Origin: Opitutaceae bacterium TAV5
Lineage (GTDB): Bacteria; Verrucomicrobiota; Verrucomicrobiia; Opitutales; Opitutaceae
Length of the DNA stretch: 64,000 bases
NCBI GenBank assembly: GCA_000242935.3
Contig: CP007053.1
Span: forward strand, 4,573,001-4,637,000
Direction: 5' to 3'
The position numbers and the translations under genes are program-made. How positions within the stretch are numbered: position 1 is the first letter of the stretch; each line of letters opens with the position of its first letter. Shown in pieces: positions 46,439-56,409 of this stretch. Under the pieces are notes generated by a model. That model did not search any database. It saw nothing but the letters and a program-made list of their open reading frames with translations, and was not told the DNA's origin.

Positions 46439-47149
46439 ATGAGCAAAGAACAACACATCCTCACCGTCACGCCCCGTGCGCAGACAGGCCGATCGGCCTC
46501 CCGCCGCGTCCGCAAGGCCAACCAGATCCCGGCGATCCTCTACGGAAAGCATACCAGTCCCCAGACGCTCGCCGTCGACGCTCCCGAGTTCACCCGACTC
46601 CTCAAGTCCTTGGCCGGCCGCTCGTTGATCATCGAGCTGGTCCGCAAGGACCAGGGCGAAAAGGCGCTCTCCTTCCTCCAGGAAGTCCAGCGCGACCCCA
46701 TCACCGACCGCTTCCTTCACGTTGACCTTCAGGAAGTGAAGGCCGACGAGAAGATGGACATCAACGTCCCTGTCACCCTCACGGGCGAGTCGTTCGGCGT
46801 CAAGAACCAGAACGGCGTGCTCGACATCAACGCCCACACCCTGCGCGTGCGCTGCCTGCCCAAGGACCTGCCTCCGCACATCGAGGTGGACGTCACCGAG
46901 CTCAAGGCCGGCGAATCCATCAAGGTGGGCAACATCAAGGCCCCCGCCGGCGTCGAGCTGCGCGATCTTCCGGGTCACGTCATCGTTTCCTGCCAGGTGG
47001 TCGAGGAAGAAGTCGCCGCCACCCCTGCTCCCGGAGCCGCCGCAGCAGCCGCTGCCGCTCCTGCTGCCGGAGCCAAGGCACCCGCCGCCGCGGCCGCCGC
47101 TCCCGCGGCTGGAGCCAAGGCCCCGGCCGCCGCGCCCGCCAAGAAATAA
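46439..47149 (+). CDS. rplY: Ribosomal protein L25/Ctc with Ala-rich tail
   Basis: A 236-residue bL25 of the long Ctc/TL5 type that binds 5S rRNA. Residues 4-95 form the 5S-binding domain, with GRSASRRVRKANQIPAILYG and FLQEVQRDPITDRFLHVDLQEV. Residues 100-190 are the TL5 C-terminal domain. The last 45 residues are Ala/Pro/Lys-rich with a repeated PAAGAKAPAAA unit, probably disordered. GGAGGG 15-20 bases upstream and the family start MSKEQ support the chosen start. It heads a run of translation genes. Confidence 0.93.
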   Translation: MSKEQHILTVTPRAQTGRSASRRVRKANQIPAILYGKHTSPQTLAVDAPEFTRLLKSLAGRSLIIELVRKDQGEKALSFLQEVQRDPITDRFLHVDLQEVKADEKMDINVPVTLTGESFGVKNQNGVLDINAHTLRVRCLPKDLPPHIEVDVTELKAGESIKVGNIKAPAGVELRDLPGHVIVSCQVVEEEVAATPAPGAAAAAAAAPAAGAKAPAAAAAAPAAGAKAPAAAPAKK

Positions 47150-47230
47150 TCCATCCGCCGCCCCGGCGACGCGCCGCGTTTCCCTGCAACGGGAAGCCCG
47201 CCATCGCCGGCCGCGACGACGTTCTTTGTC

Positions 47231-47815
47231 ATGTCCATCACGCTTGTCGCCGGCCTCGGAAATCCGGGCCGCGACTACGAATCCACCCGCCACAACATCG
47301 GCTGGATCGTGGTCGAGGCGCTCGCCCGCCAGACCGGTCTCTCCTGGGAGAAGCGCCGTTCGGCCGAGGCGGAGGTGGCCCGTTGGGACCCCGTCCCCGG
47401 ACGCACCGTCCTCCTCGCCAAACCGCTCACTTACATGAACGACAGCGGGCGCGCTGTGCAGGCGCTCACGGGGTTTTTCAAAATCCCCGCCAGCGCCGTC
47501 ATCGCGGTGTACGACGACCTCACGATCGACCTCGGTCTCGTAAAAGTCAGCGTCACCGGCAGTGCCGGCGGCCACAACGGCGTGGCCAGCTTGCTCCAGT
47601 GCCTCGGCGACGGTTTTGTCCGCTACCGCCTCGGCATCGGCCCGAAGCTTCCGCGCGAAATGGACCTGAAGGACTTCGTCCTCGGCAGATTCACACCTGA
47701 ACAGACAACACTCCTCGAACAAAATCTCGAACGCTACGTATCCGGCCTCCGGCTCCTCATCGACGAGGGGCCCGACCGGGCCATGAACATTCTGAACCGC
47801 AGAGCCATCACATGA
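47231..47815 (+). CDS. pth: Peptidyl-tRNA hydrolase
   Basis: A 194-residue enzyme that recycles peptidyl-tRNA released from ribosomes. GLGNPGRDYESTRHNIGW contains Asn and catalytic His near 20. LLAKPLTYMNDSGRAV, YDDLTIDLG and GSAGGHNGVASL with FVRYRLGIG are the other family blocks. It overlaps rpsF by ATGA, so pth and rpsF are co-translated. Confidence 0.96.
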   Translation: MSITLVAGLGNPGRDYESTRHNIGWIVVEALARQTGLSWEKRRSAEAEVARWDPVPGRTVLLAKPLTYMNDSGRAVQALTGFFKIPASAVIAVYDDLTIDLGLVKVSVTGSAGGHNGVASLLQCLGDGFVRYRLGIGPKLPREMDLKDFVLGRFTPEQTTLLEQNLERYVSGLRLLIDEGPDRAMNILNRRAIT

Positions 47816-48108
47816 GCACCAACACCCGCAACTACCGCGCGACTTTCATTCTCGATAACCGCGGCACCGAAGACACCATCGAAAAACTGATCGAAGGCGT
47901 CAAAACCGAGATCGCCGCCGTCGAAGGCCAGGTCACCGCCATCGAAGACCTTGGCCTCAAGGACTTCATCCGCGTCACCAATCCGAAGCTGGTTTCCGGC
48001 CACTACGTGCAGGTCAGCTTCACCTCGCCCGCCAGCGCCCCCGCCGCCCTCAAGGAACGGCTCCGCCTCAACCGCAGCGTCTATCGCACTTTTATCGAAA
48101 ACAACTAA
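47812..48108 (+). CDS. rpsF: Ribosomal protein S6
   Basis: A 98-residue bS6 with the normal ferredoxin-like layout. NYRATFILDNRGTEDTIEKLIEGV forms the first strand and helix, VTAIEDLGLKDFIR the middle and HYVQVSFTSPA the last strand, ending in LRLNRSVYRTFI. It starts inside the pth stop and is followed by ssb; the usual rpsR between ssb and rplI is missing. Confidence 0.94.
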   Translation: MSTNTRNYRATFILDNRGTEDTIEKLIEGVKTEIAAVEGQVTAIEDLGLKDFIRVTNPKLVSGHYVQVSFTSPASAPAALKERLRLNRSVYRTFIENN

Positions 48109-48206
48109 CCCGCGCGGAATTTCGTCGCCGCCCGCGCGCAGGCACGGCGCCTGTCGCCGTCCGCAAGCGGGCCTCACGGCCTCCGCCCCAGCATCCACAG
48201 AACACC

Positions 48207-48710
48207 ATGGCCGGTTTCAATAAAGTCATCCTCCTCGGCAACCTCACGCGCGATCCCGAATTGCGGGTCACGCCGCGGGGCACGCCCATCTGCCAGTTCG
48301 GCCTCGCCGTCAGCCGCCAGTTCAAGGACGAATCGGGACAGACCCGCGAGGAAGCCAACTTTTTTGATATCGAAGCCTGGGGCAAGCAGGGCGAAGTCAT
48401 CTCCAAGTATCTGACCAAGGGCCGGTCCGTCCTCGTCGAGGGCCGGCTCAAGTTCGATCAGTGGGAGGACAAGACCTCCGGGCAGAAGCGCAGCAAGATC
48501 AAGGTCGTGCTGGAGAGCTTCCAGTTTGTCGGCGGCCGCGAAGGCGGTCCTGGCGGCGGCGGCGCTCCCGCCGGCTCGTCCGGCGGAGACGATTATGGCG
48601 TGGACCAGACGGTCGAGCGTCACTCGCCCCCGCCGCGCGCCCCGTCCCGTTCCACGCCGCCTCCGGCCGCACCCGCCGCCGATATCGCTGACGACGACGT
48701 TCCCTTCTGA
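48207..48710 (+). CDS. ssb: Single-stranded DNA-binding protein
   Basis: A 167-residue SSB with an OB-fold (about 3-112: NKVILLGNLTRDPELRVTPRGTPICQF, then FFDIEAWGKQGEVISKYLTKG) and a Gly/Pro-rich linker. The acidic tip DDDVPF recruits DNA repair and replication partners. It lies between rpsF and rplI, a conserved position. Confidence 0.96.
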   Translation: MAGFNKVILLGNLTRDPELRVTPRGTPICQFGLAVSRQFKDESGQTREEANFFDIEAWGKQGEVISKYLTKGRSVLVEGRLKFDQWEDKTSGQKRSKIKVVLESFQFVGGREGGPGGGGAPAGSSGGDDYGVDQTVERHSPPPRAPSRSTPPPAAPAADIADDDVPF

Positions 48711-48766
48711 ACAACCCGCCAGTTACGAACCGTTCAACTTAAACAAATCCAACAAAAGACACTCCC

Positions 48767-49306
48767 ATGGCATACAGTGAAGTATTGCTCCTCAAGCCGG
48801 TCGAAAACCTCGGATCCGAGGGCGACCAGGTCAAAGTCCGCGCCGGTTACGCCCGCAATTTCCTGCTTCCGCAGAAATACGCCGTCGCCCTCAATCTTGC
48901 CAACCGCAAGCACGTCGATGCGCTCCGCAAGCGCCGCGCCGAGCGCGAGGCCAGCGAACTTGCCGGCGCGCAGGAACTCGGCAAGCGGATCGAGAAGACC
49001 GCCATCGCCTTTGCGGTGAAGACCGGCGAAGGCGGCAAGATGTTCGGCGCGATCACCGCCGTCGACCTGCACCAGAAGCTGGTCGAGGCCGGCATCGAGA
49101 TCGACCGCCGCAAGATCCACCTCTTCACTCCGGTGAAGACCCTCGGCAAGCACGAGGTGAAGATCAAGCTGCACCACGACGTGACCGTCGAACTCGGTTT
49201 CGATGTCGTTTCGGAGAATCCGATCGTCGAGGAGCAGCCCGCCGCCGAGGAAGCTCCGAAGCCGAAGCGCGTGAGCAAGTCGAAGAAAGCCGCCGGCGCG
49301 GAGTAA
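48767..49306 (+). CDS. rplI: Ribosomal protein L9
   Basis: A 179-residue bL9. The N-terminal rRNA-binding domain has VLLLKPVENLGSEGDQVKVRAGYARNFLLPQKYAV. A long connecting helix (about 40-75) follows, and the C-terminal domain contains GKMFGAITAVDLHQKL and RRKIHLFTPVKTLGKHEVKIKLHHDV. A Lys/Ala-rich extension of about 25 residues ends the chain. A strong terminator follows. Confidence 0.95.
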   Translation: MAYSEVLLLKPVENLGSEGDQVKVRAGYARNFLLPQKYAVALNLANRKHVDALRKRRAEREASELAGAQELGKRIEKTAIAFAVKTGEGGKMFGAITAVDLHQKLVEAGIEIDRRKIHLFTPVKTLGKHEVKIKLHHDVTVELGFDVVSENPIVEEQPAAEEAPKPKRVSKSKKAAGAE

Positions 49307-49330
49307 GACGCCAGTCCGTTTTTCAGCAAA

Positions 49331-49369
49331 CCGCCGCAGAGGGCCCGTGCCGCCTGCGGCGGTTTTTTT
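49331..49369 (+). terminator. Rho-independent terminator after rplI
   Basis: CCGCCGCAG (49331-49339) pairs with CTGCGGCGG (49354-49362), followed by seven Ts. This ends the rplY-rplI run. Confidence 0.88.
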
Positions 49370-49376
49370 GTGCACG

Positions 49377-49401
49377 GGAGCGGCAGGAATGCCGCCGCTC
49401 C
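49377..49401. repeat. Single GGAGCGGC hairpin unit
   Basis: GGAGCGGC and GCCGCTCC pair across a nine-base loop containing AGGAATGCC. This 25-base unit is a near match to the arms at 56410-56434 and 56544-56568. It lies just after the rplI terminator, between convergent genes. Confidence 0.6.
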
Positions 49402-49421
49402 TTCGGAACGCTCTTTCGGTA

Positions 49422-50774
49422 TCACACGATCCGGTTCTCCGCCATGACGCGGCTGTACCAGAGGGCGCTGGTCTTCGGCGTGCGTTTCTGTGTCTTGAAA
49501 TCGCAGTACACGACGCCGAAACGGCGGTTGTAGCCATCCTGCCACTCGAAGTTGTCCATGAACGACCAGAGGAAATAACCCTTCAGCGGCACGCCGTCGC
49601 CGATGGCGCGGTGGACTTCCTTCAGGTAATTGCGCACGAGATCGCGGCGGTGGAGATCATGCACCTCGCCCTTGACCGGCGGGAGGTCGTCGTAGCCGGC
49701 GCCGTTTTCGGTGATATAGATCGAGCTGGCGCCGTAGATTTCGGCGGCGTGACGCGGGCCCCAGTAGATCGCCTGGGGCGTGTGCGCGAGCCAGGGGGCA
49801 TCGGCGCGCGGGTAGCTGGCGGGGTAGGGGAGCGCTTCCGGCTTGCCGCCTTTTCCGGCCCGCACGAAGTAGCCGGTGTAGATGTTTTGCCCGAGAAAAT
49901 CGGTGGGCAGGGAGATGAGATCGAAGTCCTTTTTCTGATACTTCGCGGCATTCTTGCCGGTGATGCGGCGGTAGGTGGCGGAGTAGTGGCCGCGGTAGAT
50001 GGGATCGAGGACGCGGATGTTGTCCGCGACAAAGGCGGTGCGGGCGGCGGCGATGTCGCGGTCGGTCTCGGTGACGGGGACGGGCACGGAGGAGTTGTCG
50101 GTGAGGCCGACCCGGGCGCCGCGTCCGCCATGCTCGCGGACGGCCCGCACGCCGTGGCCGTGGGCGAGGAGCGCGGTGTGGTAGGTCTGGTTGACGACCG
50201 CCTCGCTTTCCTTCTTGCCGGGCGCCTTCTCGCCGATGCCGTAGGCGAGCCGGGTGAAACAGAGAATTTCGTTGAGCGTGATCCAGTGTTTCACGCGACT
50301 GCCGAGCGCCTTGACGAGGGTGTCGGCGTAGGTGGCGAAGGCGTCGGCGGTGGAGCGCACGCGCCAGCCGCCCTGGTCCTCGAGGGCTTGCGGCAGGTCC
50401 CAGTGGAACATCGTGACCCAAGGGGTGAGCCCGTGGTCGTGCATCGAGTCGAGGAGGCGCTTGTAGAAATCGAGCCCCTTCGGATTTACGGCGCCGGCGC
50501 CGGTCGGAAAGATGCGCGGCCAGGCGATGGAGAGGCGGTAGTGTTTCGCGCCGAGTTTCGCCATCAGCGCAAAGTCTTTTTTGTAGAGATGGTAGTGGTC
50601 GCAGGCGACGTCGAGGTTGTCGCCGTTGTGGATGGCGCCCGGCTGGCGTGCAAAGGTATCCCAGACGGACGGACCCTTGTTGTCTTCGAAGGCGGCGCCT
50701 TCAATCTGGGGAGCAGCGGCGGCGAAGCCCCAGACAAAGTTTTTCGGGAAGGAGAGCGGACGCGTTTTTATCAT
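49422..50774 (-). CDS. Beta-glucosidase, glycoside hydrolase family 1
   Basis: A 450-residue GH1 enzyme that should cleave beta-linked glucose or related sugars. The acid/base Glu is in ITLNE (about 165) and the nucleophile Glu in YITENGA (about 355). FVWGFAAAAPQIEG, HYRLSIAWPRIFP, MFHWDLPQAL and the C-terminal LWSFMDNFEWQDGYNRRFG are all normal. No signal peptide is present, so it acts in the cytoplasm on imported sugars. It has no sugar transporter neighbours here. Confidence 0.95.
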   Translation of the reverse strand: MIKTRPLSFPKNFVWGFAAAAPQIEGAAFEDNKGPSVWDTFARQPGAIHNGDNLDVACDHYHLYKKDFALMAKLGAKHYRLSIAWPRIFPTGAGAVNPKGLDFYKRLLDSMHDHGLTPWVTMFHWDLPQALEDQGGWRVRSTADAFATYADTLVKALGSRVKHWITLNEILCFTRLAYGIGEKAPGKKESEAVVNQTYHTALLAHGHGVRAVREHGGRGARVGLTDNSSVPVPVTETDRDIAAARTAFVADNIRVLDPIYRGHYSATYRRITGKNAAKYQKKDFDLISLPTDFLGQNIYTGYFVRAGKGGKPEALPYPASYPRADAPWLAHTPQAIYWGPRHAAEIYGASSIYITENGAGYDDLPPVKGEVHDLHRRDLVRNYLKEVHRAIGDGVPLKGYFLWSFMDNFEWQDGYNRRFGVVYCDFKTQKRTPKTSALWYSRVMAENRIV

Positions 50775-50848
50775 GGCGGGAGGGAATCAGGAACCACAAG
50801 AGGAGGTTCTGCGAAACACTTTTTAACCTGAAAACCGCGGCAGAGGGA

Positions 50849-50993
50849 ACCGCTAAAGGGCGCTAACGGACGCTAAAACATAGCCGGGCAGGATGACCCG
50901 ACGGATGTCTTTACCCGGCAGGTGAAGGGCCGGTCTCCTGATTCCCTGATCAATCTGTTCTCCTTTAGCGATTTTTAGCGTCCTTTAGCGGTT
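50849..50993. repeat. CGCTAAAGG inverted word array
   Basis: The left arm (50849-50878) has the words ACCGCTAAAGG, GCGCTAACGG and ACGCTAAAA. The right arm (50962-50993) is the inverted copy with three TTTAGCG words ending CGGTT. The period is about 10-11 bases and the centre is an unrelated 80-base loop. It lies between the PAS gene and the glycosidase on the minus strand. Confidence 0.78.
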
Positions 50994-51014
50994 TCAGCTT
51001 CTGTATCCCGATGC

Positions 51015-51551
51015 TCAATTCTCCCGTCGGCAACGCGAGAGCAACATGGGCAGCGAAAGTTCGAAGGCGCGGAGCTGGGCGGGCGTGGTGCCGGGTTCGC
51101 GACGGAGCACTTCGAGGATGTCGCGGTGGGTTTTTTCCAGACCGCCGTGATCGTTGCTGAGCAGGCGGCGCACGATGCCGACAAGGCCGAGGATATCGCC
51201 GCGCGGGTTGCCGACGACCAGCTTCAGCGCCGTCACAAAAAACAGCTCGCCCCGGGCGTTGACCGTTTCCTGCACCTTGATGACGGGGCTGTGTGTCTCG
51301 AAAAGCCGCGTCTCGTCGAAGAAAAAACCCTCGGCCATTTCTTTCGGGAACAGGTCGAAATCGTTTTTCCCGAGCGTCTCTTCCTGGGTCCGGCCCAGAT
51401 TTTCGAGATGAGCCCGGTTATTGTAGAGGAAGTTGCCTTTCGTGTCTTTGACGAAAATGAAATCGCGCACTTCATCGAGGATGGTGAGCAGGAGCTGGCC
51501 GCGCTGGTTGGCAAGCCAGGCGCCCAGGTTGGAGGTTTCGACCATGATCAT
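51015..51551 (-). CDS. Stand-alone PAS-domain protein
   Basis: A 178-residue protein. Residues about 25-145 form a PAS fold: FIFVKDTKGNFLYNNRAHLENLGRTQEETLGKNDFDLFP, then ELFFVTALKLVVGNPRGDILGLVGIVRRL. The last 35 residues are helical with no output domain such as kinase, GGDEF or HTH. It could be a small sensor working with a partner elsewhere. Two nearby ATGs (51551 and 51545) are possible starts. Confidence 0.78.
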   Translation of the reverse strand: MIMVETSNLGAWLANQRGQLLLTILDEVRDFIFVKDTKGNFLYNNRAHLENLGRTQEETLGKNDFDLFPKEMAEGFFFDETRLFETHSPVIKVQETVNARGELFFVTALKLVVGNPRGDILGLVGIVRRLLSNDHGGLEKTHRDILEVLRREPGTTPAQLRAFELSLPMLLSRCRREN

Positions 51552-51723
51552 GGGGACGAGGGGGTTAAGGGTTATCGGGAGAGCGTATTGCCGGGGAATG
51601 GCGAGACCGATCCTGGAACCGGGGGCGCAAATGTGAAGCGGTTTTATTCGTCGGGAGCAGGAAATCTTCCGGGCTTTCGGCGCGGCACTTGGCAAGGGCG
51701 GCGGTTTCTGCACGCTTCCGCCG

Positions 51724-52767
51724 ATGTTTATCGACGAGTGTGTCATCAAGGTCAAAGCCGGCGACGGTGGTCGCGGGGCGGTCAGCTTCCGGCGCGAGAA
51801 GTACGAACCGTGGGGCGGCCCGAACGGTGGCGACGGAGGCAAGGGCGGCGACGTGGTCCTCCTCGGTGACGACGACACGAACAATCTCATCGACTACAAA
51901 TACAAGCCGCACTGGAACGCGAAGGACGGCGAATACGGCCGCGGCAGCGATTGCAACGGCCACGAAGGCGCGTCCGCCATCCTCAGGATGCCGCTCGGCA
52001 CCGTCGTGATCGACGAGGAAACGGGCGAGACGGTCGCGGAGGTGATCGAGGACGGCGAGCGCATCGTGCTCTGCAAGGGCGGCAACGGCGGGTGGGGCAA
52101 CAACCACTTCAAATCCTCCACGAACCAGGCGCCGCGCCGCGCCAACGACGGCCAGCCCGGCGCGGGCGGCACGTACCGGCTCGTGCTCAAGTCCATCGCC
52201 GACATCGGTCTCGTCGGTTTCCCGAACGCCGGCAAATCCTCGCTGACCGGACGCATCACGAAGGCACGGCCGAAGACGGCTCCGTATCCCTTCACCACGC
52301 TGCATCCGCAGATCGGCGTGATCGAGTATGCGGATACATTCGACCGCCTGCTTATCGCCGATGTGCCCGGGCTGATCGCGGGCGCCAGCGAGAACCGCGG
52401 GCTCGGCCACCGTTTCCTGCGTCACATCGAACGCTGCACGCTCCTGATGTTTCTCATCGACATGGCGGGCACCGACGAGCGCGAACCCGGCGACGACTAC
52501 GCCACGCTGCTCGCCGAGCTGAAGGCCTACGATCGCACGCTGCTGAAAAAACCGCGCATCGTCGTGGCCAACAAAATGGACATCGAAGGCGCGGCCGCCC
52601 ACTGTGCAAAATTCCGGCGGCGCCACAAAATCAAACCCGTCGGCATCTCGTGCCTGACCGGCGACGGCATCGACGTCCTCCTGGCCGAACTGCGCCGTCA
52701 GGTGATCGCGCACGGCGGCCAGCCGCGCCGGATGTCGCGCTTGCGCGGAGAGCTGGCCAAGGGCTGA
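51724..52767 (+). CDS. obg: GTPase Obg/CgtA
   Basis: A 347-residue ribosome-assembly GTPase. The glycine-rich Obg domain (about 1-158) has [35 protein letters not shown]. The G domain follows with G1 [11 protein letters not shown]2 around YPFTTLHP, G3 DVPGL, G4 NKMD and G5 SCLTGDG. The C-terminal OCT domain is very short. It is monocistronic or paired with rhaM. Confidence 0.96.
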   Translation: MFIDECVIKVKAGDGGRGAVSFRREKYEPWGGPNGGDGGKGGDVVLLGDDDTNNLIDYKYKPHWNAKDGEYGRGSDCNGHEGASAILRMPLGTVVIDEETGETVAEVIEDGERIVLCKGGNGGWGNNHFKSSTNQAPRRANDGQPGAGGTYRLVLKSIADIGLVGFPNAGKSSLTGRITKARPKTAPYPFTTLHPQIGVIEYADTFDRLLIADVPGLIAGASENRGLGHRFLRHIERCTLLMFLIDMAGTDEREPGDDYATLLAELKAYDRTLLKKPRIVVANKMDIEGAAAHCAKFRRRHKIKPVGISCLTGDGIDVLLAELRRQVIAHGGQPRRMSRLRGELAKG

Positions 52768-52790
52768 GTTTTCCGGCAAAGTCCGCGGCC

Positions 52791-53108
52791 ATGATTCGCA
52801 AGGCTTTTGTCATGTCCGTGCATCCCGGCCAGGAGGCCGAATACGAGCGACGCCATTCGCCGATCTGGCCCGAGCTGGCGGCCACGCTCAGGGCGCACGG
52901 CGCTCGCCACTACTCGATCTTCCTGCACGCGGAGACGCGCCAGCTTTTCGGCTACGTGGAGATCGAGAGCGAGGAACGCTGGGCGGACGTGGCGCGCACG
53001 GACGTCTGCCGGCGCTGGTGGAAATCGATGCGCGAACTCATGCCTTCGAACGCGGACGACAGCCCCGTGTCGACGGAGTTGCGCGAGGTATTTCACCTCG
53101 AGGAATGA
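52791..53108 (+). CDS. rhaM: L-rhamnose mutarotase
   Basis: A 105-residue ferredoxin-like protein that interconverts rhamnose anomers. Family marks are [27 protein letters not shown], with the catalytic His22, then [20 protein letters not shown], and WWKSMRELM with the conserved W pair. No other rhamnose gene is near. Its end overlaps the end of the opposing LysR gene by 16 bases. Confidence 0.9.
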   Translation: MIRKAFVMSVHPGQEAEYERRHSPIWPELAATLRAHGARHYSIFLHAETRQLFGYVEIESEERWADVARTDVCRRWWKSMRELMPSNADDSPVSTELREVFHLEE

Positions 53109-54055
53109 CCGGGCGCGGCGGGAGGGGGCGGTTTTTCGCGTTCGCCGGGATGCCCGATATTGGCCGCGTCGAGAAACGCCGCCAGCGCCGGTTCGCTCTC
53201 CGCCGCCGCCCGCCAGCCGATGACGAGGCGGCTTTCGGGGGCCGGCCCGGCGAGCGGCCGGAAAACCACTTCGGGCGGAAGCTGGCGCGCCTCCGACGGG
53301 CACATGAACGTGGCGCCCATGCCGGCGCGCACGAGGCCGATCGCGTTGGAGCGCGGCCACACCTCCTCGACCACGCGCGGCGTCGTGTCCGCGCGCGAGA
53401 AGGCCGCGAGGATGCGATCGTAAAAACCGGCGTTGTGGGTGCGCGGGAACAGCACGAACGGCGTGTCCCCGAGGTCGCGCAGCCGCAGTTCCTCGCGCGC
53501 CCGCAGCGGATGTTCGGCCGGGAGCACCACGCCGTTGCGCTCGCGCAGCAGCAGGCGCGTGCGCACGCCGGGCGTGGCGGTGGCGTCGGGGTGGAAAAAA
53601 CCGCAGGCGATCTCGCCCGCCTTGAGCGCGGCGAGCTGGGTGGCGGTGGGGGATTCGTTCAGTTCGAGCCGGATGCGCGGATGTTTTTTGTGAAACTCGC
53701 GCAAAATCCCCGGCAGCACCGTGGCCATCGCCAGTCCGGTGAAGCCCAGCCGCAGGTGTCCGGTCTCGCCTTCGGCCAGCGCCTGGAGTTCGCCGGGGAC
53801 GAGCGAGAGCGAGCGCAGCAGCGGCTCGATCCGCTCGGCCAGCGCCTTGCCGGCGGCGGTCAGCTCCACGCGCCGGCGCGAACGCAGAAAAAGCGGGGCG
53901 TCGAGCGCCTGTTCCAGTTGCGCGATCTGCCGGCTGAGCGCGGGCTGGGCCACTGCCAGCGACTCGGCGGCCTTGCGAAAATGCAGCAACCGCGCCACTT
54001 CGCGGAAATAGACCAGATGGCGCAACTCGAACGGGAATTGATACTCGCGTGGCAT
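53093..54055 (-). CDS. LysR-family transcriptional regulator
   Basis: A 320-residue LTTR. The N-terminal winged helix (about 7-66) reads [39 protein letters not shown]. The effector domain follows, with [26 protein letters not shown] typical of the BenM/CatM-like branch. The start MPREYQF is the last ATG before the HTH; earlier ATGs add 12 residues. It is divergent from leuC with about 155 bases between, so it may regulate leuCD, though other LTTRs of this type control aromatic pathways. Confidence 0.88.
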   Translation of the reverse strand: MPREYQFPFELRHLVYFREVARLLHFRKAAESLAVAQPALSRQIAQLEQALDAPLFLRSRRRVELTAAGKALAERIEPLLRSLSLVPGELQALAEGETGHLRLGFTGLAMATVLPGILREFHKKHPRIRLELNESPTATQLAALKAGEIACGFFHPDATATPGVRTRLLLRERNGVVLPAEHPLRAREELRLRDLGDTPFVLFPRTHNAGFYDRILAAFSRADTTPRVVEEVWPRSNAIGLVRAGMGATFMCPSEARQLPPEVVFRPLAGPAPESRLVIGWRAAAESEPALAAFLDAANIGHPGEREKPPPPAAPGHSSR

Positions 54056-54212
54056 CACCGGCGAGCAAACAAGTATTTCCCGGCAACGCAACGTTCTGGT
54101 AGGATCGTTCTCCTGTCAGTTGACCACGACGGCTTCGCCGCCGCCGAACGACCACTGTTACGACCAACACCGCGACCGCAACGACCGCACACACTCCCGA
54201 TATCTGTTTCCT

Positions 54213-55631
54213 ATGGCTAAATCACTGTTCCAGAAAGTCTGGGATGCGCACACCGTGCGCAACCTGGCCAACGGCCAGACCCAGCTCCTCATCGGCACGC
54301 ACCTCATCCACGAGGTGACGAGCCCGCAGGCTTTCGGCATGCTGCGCGACCTCGGCCTCAAGGTCGTCATGCCGCACCGCACCTTTGCGACGGTCGATCA
54401 CATCGTGCCGACCGACCAGCTCGTCGAGCCCTACGCCGACCCGCTGGCCCAGGCCATGATGGACGAGCTGCGGAAAAACTGCGCCGAGTTTGGCATCACT
54501 TTCTTCGACCGCGCCACGGGCAAGCAGGGCATCGTGCACATCGTCGGCCCCGAGCAGGGCATCACGCAGCCCGGCACGACGATCGCCTGCGGCGACTCGC
54601 ACACCTCCACGCACGGCGCCTTCGGCGCGGTCGCCTTCGGCATCGGCACTACGCAGATCCGCGACATCCTCGCCACGCAGACCATGGCGCTCTCGCCGCT
54701 CAAGGTCCGCCGCATCGAGGTCAACGGAAAGCTCCGGCCCGGCGTCTACGCCAAGGACGTGATCCTGCACATCATCCGCACGCTCGGCGTCAACGGCGGC
54801 ACCGGCTTCGCCTACGAATACGCCGGCACGACCTTCGACAACTTCTCGATGGAGGAGCGCATGACCGTGTGCAACATGTCCATCGAAGGCGGCGCCCGCG
54901 TCGGCTACGTCAATCCCGACGCCACCACGTTCGAGTACCTGAAGGGTCGTCCCTACTCGCCGAAAGGCGCCGCCTGGGAGGCCGCCGTCGAGCGCTGGAA
55001 GTCCTTCGCTTCCGATCCCGGTTGCAGCTACGACGACGTCGTCAGGATCGACGCCGCCGAGATCGCGCCGACCGTCACCTGGGGCATCAATCCCGGCCAG
55101 GGCATTGCAATCAACGAGACCATTCCCGATCCGGCAAAAGCGACCGCGGTCGACGAGAAAGCCTCCATCGAGGAAGCGCTCGCCTACATGAAGCTGACGC
55201 CCGGCGCCCCGATCAAGGGCACCGCGATCAACGTCGCCTTTCTCGGCTCCTGCACCAACGGCCGCCTTTCCGATTTCCAGGAAGTGGCGAAGTTCGTGAA
55301 GGGCAGGAAGGTCGCTCCCGGCGTCAAGGCCATCGCCGTCCCCGGTTCGCAGGGCGTGGGCATGATCTGCGAATCGCTCGGCATCGACAAGGTGCTGGTC
55401 GAGGCGGGCTTCGAATGGCGCGCCGCCGGCTGCTCGATGTGCCTGGCGATGAACCCCGACAAGCTCATCGGCGACCAGCTTTGCGCGTCGTCTTCCAACC
55501 GCAACTTCAAGGGCCGCCAGGGCAGCATCACCGGCCGCACGATCCTCATGAGCCCGCTCATGGTCGCCGCCGCCGCCATCACCGGCAAGGTCAGCGACGC
55601 CCGCGAGGTTTTCGAGGTCGCCAGCAACTGA
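54213..55631 (+). CDS. leuC: 3-isopropylmalate dehydratase large subunit
   Basis: A 472-residue aconitase-family subunit for the second step of leucine synthesis. The 4Fe-4S ligands fit GSCTNGR and the pair in [33 protein letters not shown] and [12 protein letters not shown] are typical of LeuC. The start [11 protein letters not shown] is canonical. The partner LeuD follows after a repeat-filled spacer of 130 bases, longer than in most leuCD operons. Confidence 0.96.
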   Translation: MAKSLFQKVWDAHTVRNLANGQTQLLIGTHLIHEVTSPQAFGMLRDLGLKVVMPHRTFATVDHIVPTDQLVEPYADPLAQAMMDELRKNCAEFGITFFDRATGKQGIVHIVGPEQGITQPGTTIACGDSHTSTHGAFGAVAFGIGTTQIRDILATQTMALSPLKVRRIEVNGKLRPGVYAKDVILHIIRTLGVNGGTGFAYEYAGTTFDNFSMEERMTVCNMSIEGGARVGYVNPDATTFEYLKGRPYSPKGAAWEAAVERWKSFASDPGCSYDDVVRIDAAEIAPTVTWGINPGQGIAINETIPDPAKATAVDEKASIEEALAYMKLTPGAPIKGTAINVAFLGSCTNGRLSDFQEVAKFVKGRKVAPGVKAIAVPGSQGVGMICESLGIDKVLVEAGFEWRAAGCSMCLAMNPDKLIGDQLCASSSNRNFKGRQGSITGRTILMSPLMVAAAAITGKVSDAREVFEVASN

Positions 55632-55649
55632 AACCCGCAAACAGGATCG

Positions 55650-55738
55650 ACCACGGATTACACGGATTTTCACGGATACAGAGAATGAAGGGACTCATGG
55701 TTCCCCAATCCGTGTCCATCCGTGAAATCCGTGGTTAA
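55650..55738. repeat. CCACGGAT inverted word array between leuC and leuD
   Basis: The left arm (55650-55678) is ACCACGGATT, ACACGGATTT and TCACGGAT. The right arm (55707-55738) is its inverted copy ending GTGGTTAA. The two enclose a 28-base loop. The same words make the inner element at 34718-34803. Confidence 0.8.
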
Positions 55739-55763
55739 CAAAACAATCAATCACTCTTGAAAA

Positions 55764-56372
55764 ATGGCTCTCGCAAAAATCACCCAGGTCACCGGTCGCG
55801 GCGTGTTCGTGCCCGGCAATGACATCGACACCGACCGCATCATCCCGGCGCGCTTCATGAAGTGCGTCACCTTCGACGGGCTCGGCGAATTTTTATTCTA
55901 CGACGTCCGCCACACGCCCGAAGGCCAGCCCGTCGTCCCGGCGCATCCGATCGACAAGCCCGAGCACAAGGGCGCCACGATTCTGCTCTCCGGCGCGAAT
56001 TTCGGCTGCGGCTCCTCCCGCGAACACGCTCCGCAGGCGATCCACAAGGCCGGTTTCCGCGCCGTCATCGCCGAAAACTTCGCCGAGATCTTTTTCGGCA
56101 ACAGCACCACGCTCGGCATCCCCTGCGTGAACGCGAAGCGCGAGGACATCGCCCGAATCGCCGCCGCCATCGAGGCCGATCCTCAACTCGAAATCGTCGT
56201 CGACGTGGAGAAGCTGGAGGTGCGTTTCGGCGGCCGGAGCGTGCCCGTGACCCAGCGCGAGAGCGCCCGTGACGCGCTCGTCAACGGCCGCTGGGACGCC
56301 ATCGGCGAACTGATCGAAGGCAAGCCGAAGGTCCTGGAACTGGCCACCACGCTGCCGTATCTGGCGGCTTGA
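55764..56372 (+). CDS. leuD: 3-isopropylmalate dehydratase small subunit
   Basis: A 202-residue swivel subunit partnering LeuC. Landmarks are GVFVPGNDIDTDRIIPARFMK, the substrate loop GANFGCGSSREHAPQAI, and NFAEIFFGNSTTLGIPCV. The ATG is 25 bases after the repeat element, so the leader is intact. No leuA or leuB is in the window. Confidence 0.95.
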   Translation: MALAKITQVTGRGVFVPGNDIDTDRIIPARFMKCVTFDGLGEFLFYDVRHTPEGQPVVPAHPIDKPEHKGATILLSGANFGCGSSREHAPQAIHKAGFRAVIAENFAEIFFGNSTTLGIPCVNAKREDIARIAAAIEADPQLEIVVDVEKLEVRFGGRSVPVTQRESARDALVNGRWDAIGELIEGKPKVLELATTLPYLAA

Positions 56373-56409
56373 AGCGGGCGGTGCAGATCGCCGTCGGTGG
56401 AGGCCTTGC